From Atherinomorus stipes (lineage: Eukaryota > Chordata > Actinopteri > Atheriniformes > Atherinidae), in assembly GCA_023101725.1 (NCBI GenBank), contig JALJCO010003488.1:160367-224366 (forward strand): 64,000 nt of DNA, read 5' to 3'. Position 1 is the stretch's first letter. Every line of letters begins with the position of its first letter. The notes beneath the pieces were generated by a model, which was given only the letters and a program-made list of their open reading frames with translations, did not search any database and was not told the DNA's origin. The position numbers and the translations under genes are program-made. This document shows, one piece after another, positions 45,795-56,423 of the stretch.

Positions 45795-46428
45795 AGGCAG
45801 GGTGGATGATGTTTTCCAGGAGCATTTTTTACTATATTGCTTAAAGTCTTCTTCACTCCCTGATTGCAGCCAATTAATTAAATGCTCTGACACAAAAATT
45901 TAAAAAATAATCACCTGTGGGACGTACAGCACTGGAAAAACCCCCTCCAATGAAATGAATTTCATTGGATGGAGTTTTGAACGGCCCGTGCTGATTGATT
46001 GAATGATTTTTATGTCCATTAAACTCGACTGCTTTCTGTCACCCACCAACCGTCCTCCTCGCGACTCGCCGTGAGCATCTCAGTGCAGACGAACCGAGAG
46101 AACATGGCTGCTCGCTGATCTTATCTTTGCTCTTAAAAAGAAAAAACGGATGTGGATGAAGTCATGGAGGTGTTGGTGTTTGCAGTGAGGATGTTTTACG
46201 CCGCAGAAGAAGTTGGAGGTGAGATAATTAGCACTTTGAGAAACGTGGTTCCTCTGCTGTTCACTTAGAAGCTAACAAGCTAGCCACTCGGCTGTTCTCG
46301 GTTATCCTCGCCGATAAGAGCGCACGCAACGCCTTCCTGTGCCCTGGAGGCATGGGTTGGGGGGGGGGGGGTATATTTTTTCAAATGTAGCTTGTTCGAA
46401 CTGTTTTCCAAGATCTCCTACCCTGGCT
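45795..46428. mobile_element. TTAA-flanked element (family 3)
   Basis: Starts AGGCAGGGTGGATGATG after TTAA (45791-45794) and ends TCCTACCCTGGCT before TTAA (46429-46432). 634 bp, no transposase domain. A G-run lies at 46359-46371. The same TTAA at the right is followed at once by GGGAGCTGTATCATG, the start of a fourth TTAA family whose opposite end appears at 54991-55006. Confidence 0.72.
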
Positions 46429-46705
46429 TTAAGGGAGCTGTATCATGAAAAATGGACTTTTAAGAGCTTTTCAGCATGTTACTGTGTTATTTCCTCACAA
46501 AAACTTCATTTAAGTCGTTTTTTTCTTCATTCATATTTGAGTAATATATATGAATATTCGGGTGACGCCAATCATAAAGCGACAAATACGCATGCGCAGC
46601 ATCGTAGCAAGACGCCCTCTTTGCTCAAGTGAAACTGGAGAAAAACCTAACCCATCCACTCTCTCTGAGGAAGAAATAGCCTGCTGGAAGATTTCCTTAA
46701 AAAAT

Positions 46706-49060
46706 AAACTGTGGAATGATAGGAGTGCCACAATAAAGAATAAATCTGAAAAAGAAAAAGAAAATAAATGAGCGAATATATAGACAAATACCTAAAACAA
46801 ATCAAAAGGTTTTTGTATTTTTTAGCTATTCATTTTCACTTATTATTATTCATATTATTTTATTAATTTCTGGTTATTTTTCCTTATTCGTTTTCATATT
46901 TATTTCCTTATTCATTTTTGTATATATATCCTTATTTATTTTCCTATATATTTTCTTATTCATTCACTCATATATTTCCCTGTTTATTTCCCCATATATT
47001 TTCTTTTGTATTAACTTATATATATCCATATTCATTTCCCTATATATCCTTGTTCATTTACTCATACATATCCTTATTTATTTACTTATATATATCCTTA
47101 TTTATTTTCCTTTAACTGTCCCTATTTATTTCCACATAAATTCCCCTATTTATTTCCCTGTATTTCTTCTCATTTATTTCCCTTTAAATATCCTTATTCA
47201 TCTCTGTATGTTCCCCTATTTATTTCCGTATTTATTTCCGTATTTATTTGCTTGCCTCCGAGCTGTCAGTCATCTGCTTTGGGGCGGGGCTTGTGTCCAA
47301 ACTGACTAGTCAAACCCAGCATGAATGATGAGCTAACTCGACTCTAAACGGGGCTTCAGCTTGAGTACACTGAACCGTCATTTGTACAACCACAACCGTG
47401 TACTGTAATTTTATTCTGAGACTATTGTAGATGGAAAGTGAGTAATATAATTGCTCAAGTGTTGCTCATGATGGACCTATGATGCCTCATTAAAGATTTT
47501 GGTCTGACTGTGAGCTGCTGTAATGCACTTCCGGTTATGTTACGCCGCCCAGCTAATGGTCGTCATGAACCTACAGTTTCATATCCGCGGCACAATTGAC
47601 CTGTGTATCCGGTTTAAGTACCTAAGTTGCTGTAATGTGAGTCATGGGAGGATCCTATTGATCATCTGTTTTACATGAATAAAGCTTCATTCCGCTTCCC
47701 AGGCCCTGGCTTATGACTGCATGTTATTGATCAAACATTAGGCTACATGGAGAACGCCGAAAAGGTCTTAACAAATATAACCACTGAAATTGACGCACAA
47801 ATTGTAGCAGTATAGATGCGGTATCAGCACGGTTTTGTGGCATAACTTTCCTGTTCAGAAATTCACGTTTTTGTGTGTCACGAAGCGGCAGTTTTAGACC
47901 ATACAGGAGGGGCTTCTGTCAGGCGAGAACCTTACGTTAACTAGCAGCCTACCAAGGCCGTGTCTCAATCCACGCACTTTCCTCAGTGCACTGGAATTCA
48001 GGGCATAGTGTGCACTGTGTACTTTGTTTGTGGTGTACACTATTGTCGCTAAATGCTGACCCAAACAGAGCATTGCACTTACAGGAAGTGACGGACTAGC
48101 ATTACCCGCTAACCTGAGCTAACTCTACTGAGCTGGTATAACTGCAGCCTCAAACACACGACCAGATCATAACTGTCATCAGGGAGTGAACAGCTTGGTA
48201 GCATGCCACAATATACATTAGTGATTATGTTTAAATCATTTCATAAATGTTACTTAAATCAAGTACAATACCGCCTCCGATGCAGCAGGGGTCGCCACCG
48301 CATCATTCATCGCCATTATTCAGCTCTGAAAGCAGTTTGAAAGTACCGCCTCTTCCTCCACGTTCACAAGATGCATTTAGTGCAAGTAGTGTGCTTCATT
48401 CTGCACTGCATTTTTGGGCGTGATTAGGGCAACATCCTGGTACTTTCAGTGCACTGAAATAGTCGCTTAAATGACACCATGTGTGCACTACACACTCAAA
48501 AACAGTGTTTGAAGTGCTCAAGTGCACGGTTTGGGACAGACCCCAAGTCTGTGATGTTACTAAGCAGTGATGTTGAATGGCGGGCACGCCCCGACAAACC
48601 TAATCAGCTGAGAAGAAATGCGCCACACGCATGATGCGTGCGCGTGTGTTGTCCATGAGAAATGGACCTGGCCAGCCGGAGTCGAGCCGGAGTGACAGGT
48701 GTCAGGTGAGGCTTTTAAAACAGGCTTGCTTGGTTAGAGTGGAAGAACGGGGAGTAAAAAAAAAAAAACCCTCAGTTCATTACTAAGTTTAAATTTTACA
48801 AGAAAAGATAGTTTGTGACATCTATAAAACTTATGTATGCAAAAATGAATAAGGAAATAAATATGAAAACGAATGAGGAAAAATAAATGGAAATTAATAA
48901 AATAATATGAATAATAATATTATTAAGTGAAAATGAATAGCTAAAAAATACAAAAAACATTTTTATCTGTTTTAGGTATTTGTCTATTTATTCGCTCATT
49001 TATTTTCTTGTTCTTTTTCAGATTTTTTCTTTATTGTGGCACTCCTATCATTCCATAATA
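46706..49060. repeat. Long inverted repeat (about 225-bp arms) around a TTATTTCC-rich tract
   Basis: 46706-46930 (GGAATGATAGGAGTGCCACA, ATAAATGAGCGAATATATAG, CCTAAAACA...) is mirrored at 48836-49060 (TATTTATTCGCTCATTTATT, TGTGGCACTCCTATCATTCC). Next to the left arm, 46900-47260 is a degenerate tandem of TTATTTCC/CATATATTTCC units about 10-20 bp long. Superfamily unknown. Confidence 0.7.
47955..48545. mobile_element. DNA element with CCGTGTCTCAATC ends (probable)
   Basis: Left GGCCGTGTCTCAATCCACGC and right GTGCACGGTTTGGGACAGACCCC are compatible with a fish DNA transposon that begins CGTGTCCCAATTC. It lies inside the inverted-repeat structure 46706-49060. No coding domain seen. Confidence 0.5.
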
Positions 49061-49815
49061 AACAGCTATCAGCTAACAGATGCTTGCTCCAGAATTCAGA
49101 AGAAAAGCTTTTTTTTTTTTTTTTCTAAGCTCTAGACTACGCAGTGGTGAACCGTGAGCTCCACAGCTGGCTTCACCTCAGCCATCAGCGCCAAAAAAAC
49201 CCCGTTGATAAAATCCCCAGCAACAACGCTCTTGTTCAACATTACCAGCAGAAAACTGAATATCATTTAGGTTACATAGATGATCCAGTAAACGTCTCTG
49301 CAAAGCCAAAACCTGTAAATATAAAACGAGTTCACCCAGAAAAGCATATCTGAGAATATCATCATTCAGTGAAGCTGACGCTGCTGACATCATCATCACC
49401 ATGGACGGCGCTCTGAAACCATGACGCACAGTTTTACTAAATACACATATAACAGCAAATTAAAGTCTTCATGTACGTTGACACGTTCCACAACACCTCC
49501 TAAAGTCTCTACACAGTAAGGGACGGACAGAGGGAAAATATAAACCTTTAGAAACAGTCCAAACCTTGCAGGAATCGGCTCCACATTTAACAAGAAGCAG
49601 TTATCGCTGGATATTTTACCAACAAACTCCACAATAAAGACCAATAAGCTAAAAGTTTCCTGGACCAGAACATTAATCCATGTTAATTAGGGATGCACCG
49701 AAGCATCGGCTGGACATCGGTATCGGCCGATGTTTGCCTTGTTAACTGCCATCGGCCATCGGCCAATAAAAATGACGTTCGCCGATGGCAGTGGCCGATT
49801 ATTATATAGCATATA

Positions 49816-49870
<55 letters not shown>

Positions 49871-49993
49871 AATGATTTACATGTGTCAACACTGTTCTTA
49901 AGAAAAAAACTCTTTTTCCCCCTCTTTTTTTGGGCGGGTGGGGGGAGATACTGGTAGAAGGCATCCGCGTACTTTCCTCAGTAGAGAAACGAA

Positions 49994-50080
49994 GATGGCG
50001 GCGGTCGTGTGGCAATATTTTACCGTTTCAGAAAAAGATCAGCGTTACGCAGTTTGCAGTATATGCTCCACAAATATTTT
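49994..50080 (+). pseudogene. hAT transposase N-terminal stub (BED finger start)
   Basis: On the + strand MAAVVWQYFTVSEKDQRYAV is followed by CSICS, the typical start of fish hAT transposases, where W..F.......A.C..C begins the BED finger. After this the sequence leaves the family and no catalytic domain follows before the nested element. Confidence 0.65.
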
Positions 50081-50878
50081 TTATTGGGCCATGAAATTAA
50101 TCTTCTCATTGAGTATGTTTTTGTTTATTAGGCTAAAACAACTCAATTTTGTTGGGCAATATACTGAAGCATTCTTTTTAGTGATGATCAGTCCCAGGTT
50201 TTTGAAAAGTTTTCAGAAAAGAGCTTGTTTAACTAATGTCAACCACAAAGTGACATTGGCCGCGTTTCCCAGATTAGTTAAGACACTCTTAACGCTGAGG
50301 TCCTCCTTAAGTCACTTCTTAAAGGTGCCTTGTTTGGACGTTGCGTTTCCCAGATGCGCTCTTAACTCAGTAGCTTCTTTATTTTCAGGAGCGGCCAGAC
50401 CCACTCTTTCGACCCTTCTTTAACGTTCCCCCCTGCTAAGGGAACAACAGGCCCATCTACTGGTCACTTTTGGAAACGACACTATTTCCCGTGAAAAAAA
50501 AGTAGAAAATGGAAATTATTAAAAATGGACCTATTCACGGATCAGTTGTTGTATTTTGAGTCATGTTTTCTCACTCATGTCATAATGTCAATCATCTATG
50601 ATGGAAGAAAACTGTAGTTACCGAGTGAATGACAGAAAATATTGTGGTTAAGTTTAATCATTATGGCAAGATAGGCCTCCCTATACTTAGCTTACGTTAG
50701 ATAAAGCTGTGGGTATCAACCACAGAAACAAAAACATTGAGGTAGGAATTGTACGCAAATTATACGCAATCTATGAGGACTCGCGTCATATTTACGCATT
50801 TGTCAGCTGTTCATGATGAGATGCACCTGCTTCGCTCAATAAAAGCATGGCCATTTACGCATACCCGTATCAGACATC

Positions 50879-51251
50879 ATGGCTGCGTTACAGCAAATTT
50901 TGGTAGCAAACCAACAGCGTCGCCGTAGACGGAGTGACACTGTGTATGTACATGCTTTCATGCGCCAGCATTTCAGTCCTCTAGATGTGCTGTCATCGCG
51001 CTATTCAGATGCGTTACAGGCTACCGCGCGACGAAATCGAGCGGATCATTCAAATAGTTGCTCCACACATCAGGAGGCCCACAAGGTGCAACTTTGCTCT
51101 GAGCCCAGAGGTGCAGTGCCTGGCTGCGTTGCGTTTCTACGCGGTGGGGAGCTTTCTGGAGGTAGTGGGGGATGGAACCGGACTCAGCAAGGCGTCGGTG
51201 TCAGTCGCGCACACTGCAAGGGCTGGATGGGGACATTTTCAGCGCTATTGA
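50879..51251 (+). pseudogene. HARBI1-like transposase N-terminal remnant
   Basis: The first frame gives MAALQQILVANQQRRRRRSD and FMRQHFSPLDVL; a second frame from about 50990 gives RYRLPRDEIERIIQIVAPHI, then PEVQCLAALRFYAVGSFLEV and GDGTGLSKASVS. RF(R)LPR..I..L and ...Q.L.ALRF.A.G.F...(G/V)D..G.S(K/Q)..VS is the HARBI1 transposase head. A frameshift near 50990 and loss of the DDE domain make it inactive. Confidence 0.85.
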
Positions 51252-51289
51252 TTGCCATGCCCTGGCCTTTGCTTCTATGTCTTTTTTCC

Positions 51290-51411
51290 CCTTTGTCCCT
51301 CCAAAGAGAATGCTTTTTTTTACCTGCCACTTCTTCAATCAGAATCGCCATCTCCTCTGGCGTGAAGGCCGGAGAGCGCTTCATCCTCTTGGTGGGGTTC
51401 CCTTCAGCCAT
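51290..51411 (-). pseudogene. Harbinger Myb/SANT-like protein head
   Basis: Minus-strand MAEGNPTKRMKRSPAFTPEE continues MAILIEEVAGKKK. The (K)R.P.FT..E...L(V/I)EEV pattern is the start of the Myb/SANT-like DNA-binding protein that partners the Harbinger transposase for nuclear entry and end recognition. The rest of the domain is deleted. Confidence 0.8.
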
Positions 51412-52634
51412 TACGTCAACAAATAGCGTCAGAATGACCATTATTTATAGGGCATCTGTAAATTTCCAATCGCCTACACCTGTTTAGCACAATTTGGCCA
51501 ATTACACAATATACAATGAGCTTTTCAATGAATATTTGCAATCACTGGTAATCACATGCATATTTTTAACAGTTTGTCTTCTTGCACAAACACATAAACG
51601 TATAAATGGGCTCAATATCAGCGTCGGAAAATAACCTCCACACTAAATGAATGGTGTCGATCGGTATACCTGACCTCGATTGCTTTTTTTTTCAGCTCCC
51701 CCGGAAGTGGATAGCTTCTGTTAGGACCTTCTAAAGATGTAGCGTAGCCAAGACGTTTCTCAGGAAATAAGAACGCGTGAAAGAAGCAATCTGGGAAACG
51801 GGCGTATCTTTGCGATCCTTTGTTGGGAAGAGCTTCCTTGAGGCCTTCTTTAATCCAAAGAAGAATCTTAACTGGGAAACGCGGCCATTAAAGGTTGTTT
51901 CTGTTTCATAACTTGGTCTGATTGAATTTGTGCTCATTCAAGGATAGACTGATGAAGAGCTGAAAGACTTGTAAATTTGTGTGGCACAAAGGAAGTAATA
52001 AATAAAAACAGAAAACATCGGCCAAGTTGTTATGTTAAACATCGGTATCGGCCCAGACTTTTACAATCGGTGCATCCCTAACGTTAATAACAGCTGGTTT
52101 ATAACACAGACCTACCTTACTAGATGAAAACCAGATCCATCTGCCGGTCTGTCTTTGTGATGGGGGCGATGTCAATTACAGTTTATCCTTTGGCCTGAAA
52201 TCCATAATAAGTTTTTCTCTGTGGACATCAGTGCCAAAGTAAACCAGTCCATTACTGTTCCTGGTGCGTCTTCATGCGTTTCAGGGCAGAGAGCGCTCAA
52301 CAGAGGAGGTGGATTCATTTTTTCTTTCCACTCTAATTCTGGAGTTGGTTGTTGGTTTTATATTAGTTGATGCTTTTCAGCAAAAGTTGCCTTGAAAAGA
52401 GTTTTTAGCAGCTAGCCACAACGTCACTCTCATTCAACTCAACTCTCACACTAGCTCTTACCGCTCTGCTCAGATGAAGGTGATGTTTAGGACTTCACGA
52501 AGGGCTAGAGATGTTATTTTTGTCCTGTCCACACACAATCAAACCGTGATTGGTCAATTTGCCCATCAATCTCAAAACCAGATACACACGTTTGCCTGCA
52601 CCAGGGATTCATGAAGGCCTGACTGGGTCTTAAG

Positions 52635-53202
52635 TAGAGGTCGACCGATAGTGGATTTTTAAAGGCCGATATAATAATAGTTTGGAGCAGGAAAAAGCCG
52701 GTAGCCGATTAATCGGCCGATACCCCCATCCAAAAAAATTCATTGTTGTGTATATATATACAGTATATATAGCTGATGGATAAATAGCCCATATAGGCCA
52801 TTAATAGATTTTTTAGAAACAAAAACATAGCTATTAGAAAATTAAGAGGTCCTTCACATTTATGTGAGTAATGGCACTCTATGCCATAAAGAATAATAAT
52901 CACAGAACAATTTGTTAAGCAGGCGTATAGTGAAGGAAGTTGAACTGTGGTTTCTCATCCTCACATCGTCAGCCTGTCACCACTAACCAGCTGTAGTGGA
53001 GCGTATGTTTGGATTTTATCTCTATTTTATCCACTTTAAACACTCCTGTTATTAATCAACAAAGCTTTTTTTATTTTTTAATGATCTTTCTTTAGAAGAA
53101 TAAATTCACAACAGGAATTAATTTATATTCATAACTAGACTACATGTTTTTCGACTGCAGCAGCAGCAAAGTCACTATAAACTCAGTCTGGACACAAATC
53201 CA

Positions 53203-53233
<31 letters not shown>

Positions 53234-54333
53234 TGGTTTGTCTCAGCCAGCACTGAAGTTTACAAGAAATTGCCAAATTTTAAGATTCATGACAAACTAA
53301 GATCACATCAATCAGACGTGTTTTCACGTAAATATCCATGTGTAAATGATGCTGCGGCAGCGGCTGGAAATCCCTCACAGAGGTGATGTCGGCGGGATCC
53401 CGTCATGGTCGGATGATTGTTCTACACACAGTTTTAGAAGCGGTAAATACATGAAAGATGGTTTCAGAACAGCTTGAAACTGGTTTGTATGGCGGAATCA
53501 AACCTGCAAGACCCGTACAGAGCGGACTAACAGAACTGCAGGACTAACTAGACAGGGACCGGTTCATGGAAGAGTCAGGAATGACAGTGGAGGTAATTAA
53601 ACATGACGCCTCGCCGTGGCCCCCACATGACAAATAATAGCCTTTAAAAATGAGAAGAAAACAACTTACGGTTCCAGCTGAGCTTTAAGTAGTCCTCAGT
53701 AATCAAAAGTGCAGACTTTTACTTTTATTCCGTTTGCATTCAGACTCTTTTACCTCGGAGCTGTGGCGGACTTGTCCGTGAGGAAGCGGCGCGTTTATAA
53801 AGACATCTCTGATTAAATAGCGGATGGACTTAACGGCATATTCTGCTATGAAAGTGTGGAAGCGGCTACATACAGCTTTCATTTACCGTGTTCTTAAGCT
53901 GTTCGTTGTTAGCTTAACAAGCACCGTGGTCAAACATGCCGGTGGCTGTTTATGCTGAAATATGAGTCACGTTTCTGCTTGTTGAACAACCGCTACTTAT
54001 CGCCTCCTCCAAGGAGGTTCTGTTGTTTAAGTTACAAGTCATGAAGGTTGTATTGCACTAACTGATGTCGCTGCAATTTCCAATTATAATTTCCACCTGG
54101 ACCACTTCTGTCCTCCTGCTGCCTGCACTCGCTCACCCCCCCCCACTCCCTCGCTCTCTCTGTCCAAGAACAGCCCCGCCCCTCAGTGATCAGAGAGCAG
54201 CGCTTCATGATGCTGTGGAAAAAACTGCAGCCATCGGCCACTATCGGAGCCAAGTTCAGCCGATGCCGATAGTTTGTAAAACGACCTATCGGTGGCGATT
54301 AATCGGCCGAACCGATTAATCGGTCGACCTCTA
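52635..54333. mobile_element. hAT element (TAGAGGTCGACCGAT ends), 8-bp target duplication
   Basis: Ends TAGAGGTCGACCGATAGTGG and ATTAATCGGTCGACCTCTA; flanks GTCTTAAG (52627-52634) and GTCTTAAC (54334-54341). 1699 bp without a recognisable transposase. A G-run at 53203-53232 and a block related to 1900-2360 (53440-53700) lie inside. Its insertion separates the candidate membrane-protein ORF on the minus strand from its downstream sequence. Confidence 0.9.
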
Positions 54334-54341
54334 GTCTTAAC

Positions 54342-54601
54342 AGAGATGGACGATTTTGATTGGATAACATCCTGACAGTTTGCTCAACCCCATAATGCAG
54401 CCTGCCCACAGCTGCCGTCAGCTTCAGAATTTCCCGATGAACCAGGTACCCGACAGCTCCAATCAGCAGGAACCAAGTTATCATAAATCCAAAAGTGTAC
54501 AGGTCTTCAGTGTGACCTGCTGGGACTGCCGCCCCCGCACCTTGTCTCTGGGTAGAAAAGATCTTATCCGTTGCGTTGAGAGACCAGCCGACCAAATCCA
54601 T
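54342..54601 (-). CDS. Orphan single-pass membrane protein ORF, interrupted by a hAT
   Basis: From an ATG in very good context (GCAACCATGG, 54601-54599 on minus) the frame reads MDLVGWSLNATDKIFSTQRQ, then a hydrophobic stretch LYTFGFMITWFLLIGAVGYL followed by basic/amphipathic sequence VHREILKL and SNQNRPSLL. An NAT glycosylation site precedes the single membrane segment, giving a layout like small type I/III membrane proteins. The frame runs into the hAT terminal repeat and stops at 54299. Across the empty site it would stay open for about 40 more codons. I do not recognise the family; it could be a real intronic gene, a retrocopy or part of a transposon. Confidence 0.35.
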
Positions 54602-54990
54602 GGTTGCAGTTTTAGGATTTAGGAGAAAAATGCAGAGAGAGGCTCCGAGATGCGACAGGACAAAGATGCAGGAGGGCAAAGAGGAGCAGGGAGGGAGCAG
54701 AGAGAAGCACGTCTGCAGTCGCAGAGAGCCGAAAGTTAAAGTTAAGTGACAAAGCCGGTGTTAAAACCAGATCTGTTACCTTCAGAATCTGTGTCTGTTC
54801 CAGGGCGACGTCTTGAAATTGGCTTAAAACATGTTGAGATTGGTTCAGTGCAGTCAGCCATCTTACTTCTGTGTTAGAAATTAGAGGCATAAAAAAACTA
54901 TTATCTAACACCAGATTAGTTTCTATAGTGGGGCAGGGGAACATATTTAGCTTATATATGCCTGTTGTTTGCTTTCGGGATGTTTGGAAA

Positions 54991-55006
54991 GCATGATACA
55001 GCTCCT
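54991..55006. mobile_element. Right end of a TTAA-type element (family 4)
   Basis: CATGATACAGCTCCT followed by TTAA (55007-55010) mirrors TTAAGGGAGCTGTATCATG at 46429-46447. Either the two ends belong to one 8.5-kb element since filled by others, or to two partial copies. It stops about 40 nt from the acceptor of dnah9 exon 16. Confidence 0.55.
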
Positions 55007-55047
55007 TTAAATCCTCTGGCCTGGCTCCCTTGTGAAATCCTTTGCAG

Positions 55048-55178
55048 GACTCCAAGCGCTTCGAAGGGATTGATGCCGATTTCAAAGAGCTGGCGAATGC
55101 CATGCATCAGACGCCGAACGTTGTGGAGGCCACCAATAAAGCAGGCCTGTTTGGTAAGCTGGAGGACATCCAGAGCAG
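55048..55178 (+). CDS. dnah9: dnah9 exon 16 of window (linker)
   Basis: Acceptor CCTTTGCAG, donor AGCAG|GTGAGA. It reads DSKRFEGIDADFKELANAMH and ends KLEDIQS plus two bases. D(S)KRFE.ID..FKEL follows SQLP(E/Q) directly in this family, so the 16-kb intron hides no missing exon. The end of a repeat lies only about 40 nt upstream of the acceptor. Confidence 0.97.
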
Positions 55179-55265
55179 GTGAGAGTTCAGGCGTCTCCTT
55201 CTTCTTCTAACCCTCATACATGGATGCAAACTTAAACTCTGAGAGTAATTAATGTTTTCCTTCAG

Positions 55266-55392
55266 GCTCTCTCTGTGTGAAAAAGCTCTGGCGGAGTATC
55301 TGGACACCAAGCGTCTGGCCTTCCCCAGATTCTACTTCATCTCTTCGGCTGATCTGCTGGACATCCTGTCTAATGGGACCAACCCACAGCAG
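55266..55392 (+). CDS. dnah9: dnah9 exon 17 of window (linker)
   Basis: Acceptor TTCCTTCAG, donor CAG|GTGGCT. It reads [20 protein letters not shown], then [35 protein letters not shown](L/I)S..DLLDILS is the classic dynein linker motif. The intron before it is only 87 nt. Confidence 0.98.
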
Positions 55393-55816
55393 GTGGCTTC
55401 ACTGCTCCCTGCCTGAGGAGCAGGAATTCATTTTAGACTTTGTAAACTTTATTGTCTTTATTCAGATTTTGCTCTTTTACCCGTTTGTTAAACCACATTT
55501 TGCTGCTTGGTTTGGCTCCTGCTGACAGTTGCAGTCCCTGCAGCAGCCACACAGGGGCAGTGTTGCTCACAGCTTGCTTTCACCTCTGTCATCTGGACAT
55601 TGTCGTGAGCATTTCTCCCTCAGAGATAAAGTGAAGAATTTTCCAGCAGATCTATGTAAGAGGAAGTAAGCAGGCATGCAGCAGAACCACGGGCCCTGCC
55701 CCTGCACTCTGAAGCGTTATTTATATGTGTGGCAGCAAAGAAAATGCCAGAGAGGCCGTGAGCCGAGTATTAATTCTGCCTGAACTGGGTGTGTTGGTGT
55801 GTGTGTGTGTGTTCAG
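55393..55816. other. Intron 17, no recognised repeat
   Basis: Ordinary intron sequence with a TG run just before the acceptor of exon 18. No exon or transposon detected. Confidence 0.5.
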
Positions 55817-55969
55817 GTCCAGAAGCATCTGTCTAAGCTGTTTGACAACATGGCTAAGATGCGATTTGAAGCAGATGGAGAGGGAAATCCTTCGAAGACG
55901 AGCGTGGGCATGTACAGCAAAGAGGACGAGTACGTCCCCTTTAATCAGTCCTGCGACTGCACTGGACAG
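55817..55969 (+). CDS. dnah9: dnah9 exon 18 of window (linker)
   Basis: Acceptor GTGTTCAG after a TG repeat, donor CAG|GTAAAA; 51 codons. It reads VQKHLSKLFDNMAKMRFEAD, then GMYSKEDEYVPF and the C.C pair of SCDCTGQ. The KLFDNMAKM(R)F and GMYSKE(D/E)EYV blocks favour DNAH9 over DNAH11. Confidence 0.97.
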
Positions 55970-56297
55970 GTAAAAAAAAAAAAAAACTCATTTATACCTG
56001 GAAATCACTTCCAGGTGCAGAGGTGTTTGCTGATGGAAAGAAGAGATGAAATATAGATATCACAGCTCAGAGTAAAGCCCGCAGATGAAACTGTCTTTGC
56101 TCTTGGGGGATTTTTGCATATCAAAACCTGTAAATCCATTAATTTTCCATTACATGTCATCGTGTTTGCCTGACTCCTCTTCCACCTGAATGCTTATTAA
56201 TGACCTCATTAGAGTCTGCTGATAAGAGCAGCAGTTGCTGCTCATGTGACAGATTTTGCAGCGTTGTCCTACATCTGTATTCATGTTCCTGTTTCAG
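55970..56297. other. Intron 18, no recognised repeat
   Basis: Short intron with an A-run beside the donor; nothing else recognised. Confidence 0.5.
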
Positions 56298-56423
56298 GTG
56301 GAGTTATGGTTGAACCGGGTGCTGGACACCATGCGGTCCACTGTTCGCCATGAGATGACCGAGGCTGTGATGGCTTACGAGGAGAAACCCAGAGAGCAGT
56401 GGTTGTTTGAGTATCCAGCTCAG
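56298..56423 (+). CDS. dnah9: dnah9 exon 19 of window (linker)
   Basis: Acceptor CTGTTTCAG, donor CAG|GTACAC; 42 codons. It reads [20 protein letters not shown], then [21 protein letters not shown](V/L)(R/K)......A...Y....R..W....PAQ is a universal motif at the end of the linker. Confidence 0.98.

Larger units (their letters stand above)
50258..51886. mobile_element. PIF/Harbinger element nested in the hAT, ATT target duplication
   Basis: Ends GGCCGCGTTTCCCAGATTAG and AACTGGGAAACGCGGCC are mirror images flanked by ATT (50255-50257, 51887-51889). It keeps fragments of both Harbinger genes in convergent orientation, a transposase head on + and a Myb-like protein head on -, with the middle (catalytic DDE region) deleted. 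About 1629 bp. It has cut the older hAT 49688-52080 in two. Confidence 0.9.
49688..52080. mobile_element. hAT element (TAGGGATGCACCGA ends), 8-bp target duplication
   Basis: Ends TAGGGATGCACCGAAGCATCGG and CGGTGCATCCCTA; flanks ATGTTAAT (49680-49687) and ACGTTAAT (52081-52088) differ by one base. An AT dinucleotide array lies at 49809-49866. The frame 49938-50300 on + includes KMAAVVWQYFTVSEKDQRYA followed by CSICST, the start of a BED-finger hAT transposase. The rest of the gene is missing; the centre is occupied by the Harbinger at 50258-51886. Confidence 0.88.

Noticed and set aside
50261..51886. Intact host gene of the HARBI1 type
   Set aside because: Frameshift, missing DDE domain and clear transposon ends show a dead mobile element instead of a domesticated gene.
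54612..55103. 163-residue minus-strand ORF
   Set aside because: Its start is antisense to dynein exon 16 and its end overlaps the leader of the membrane ORF in another frame; no recognisable domain.
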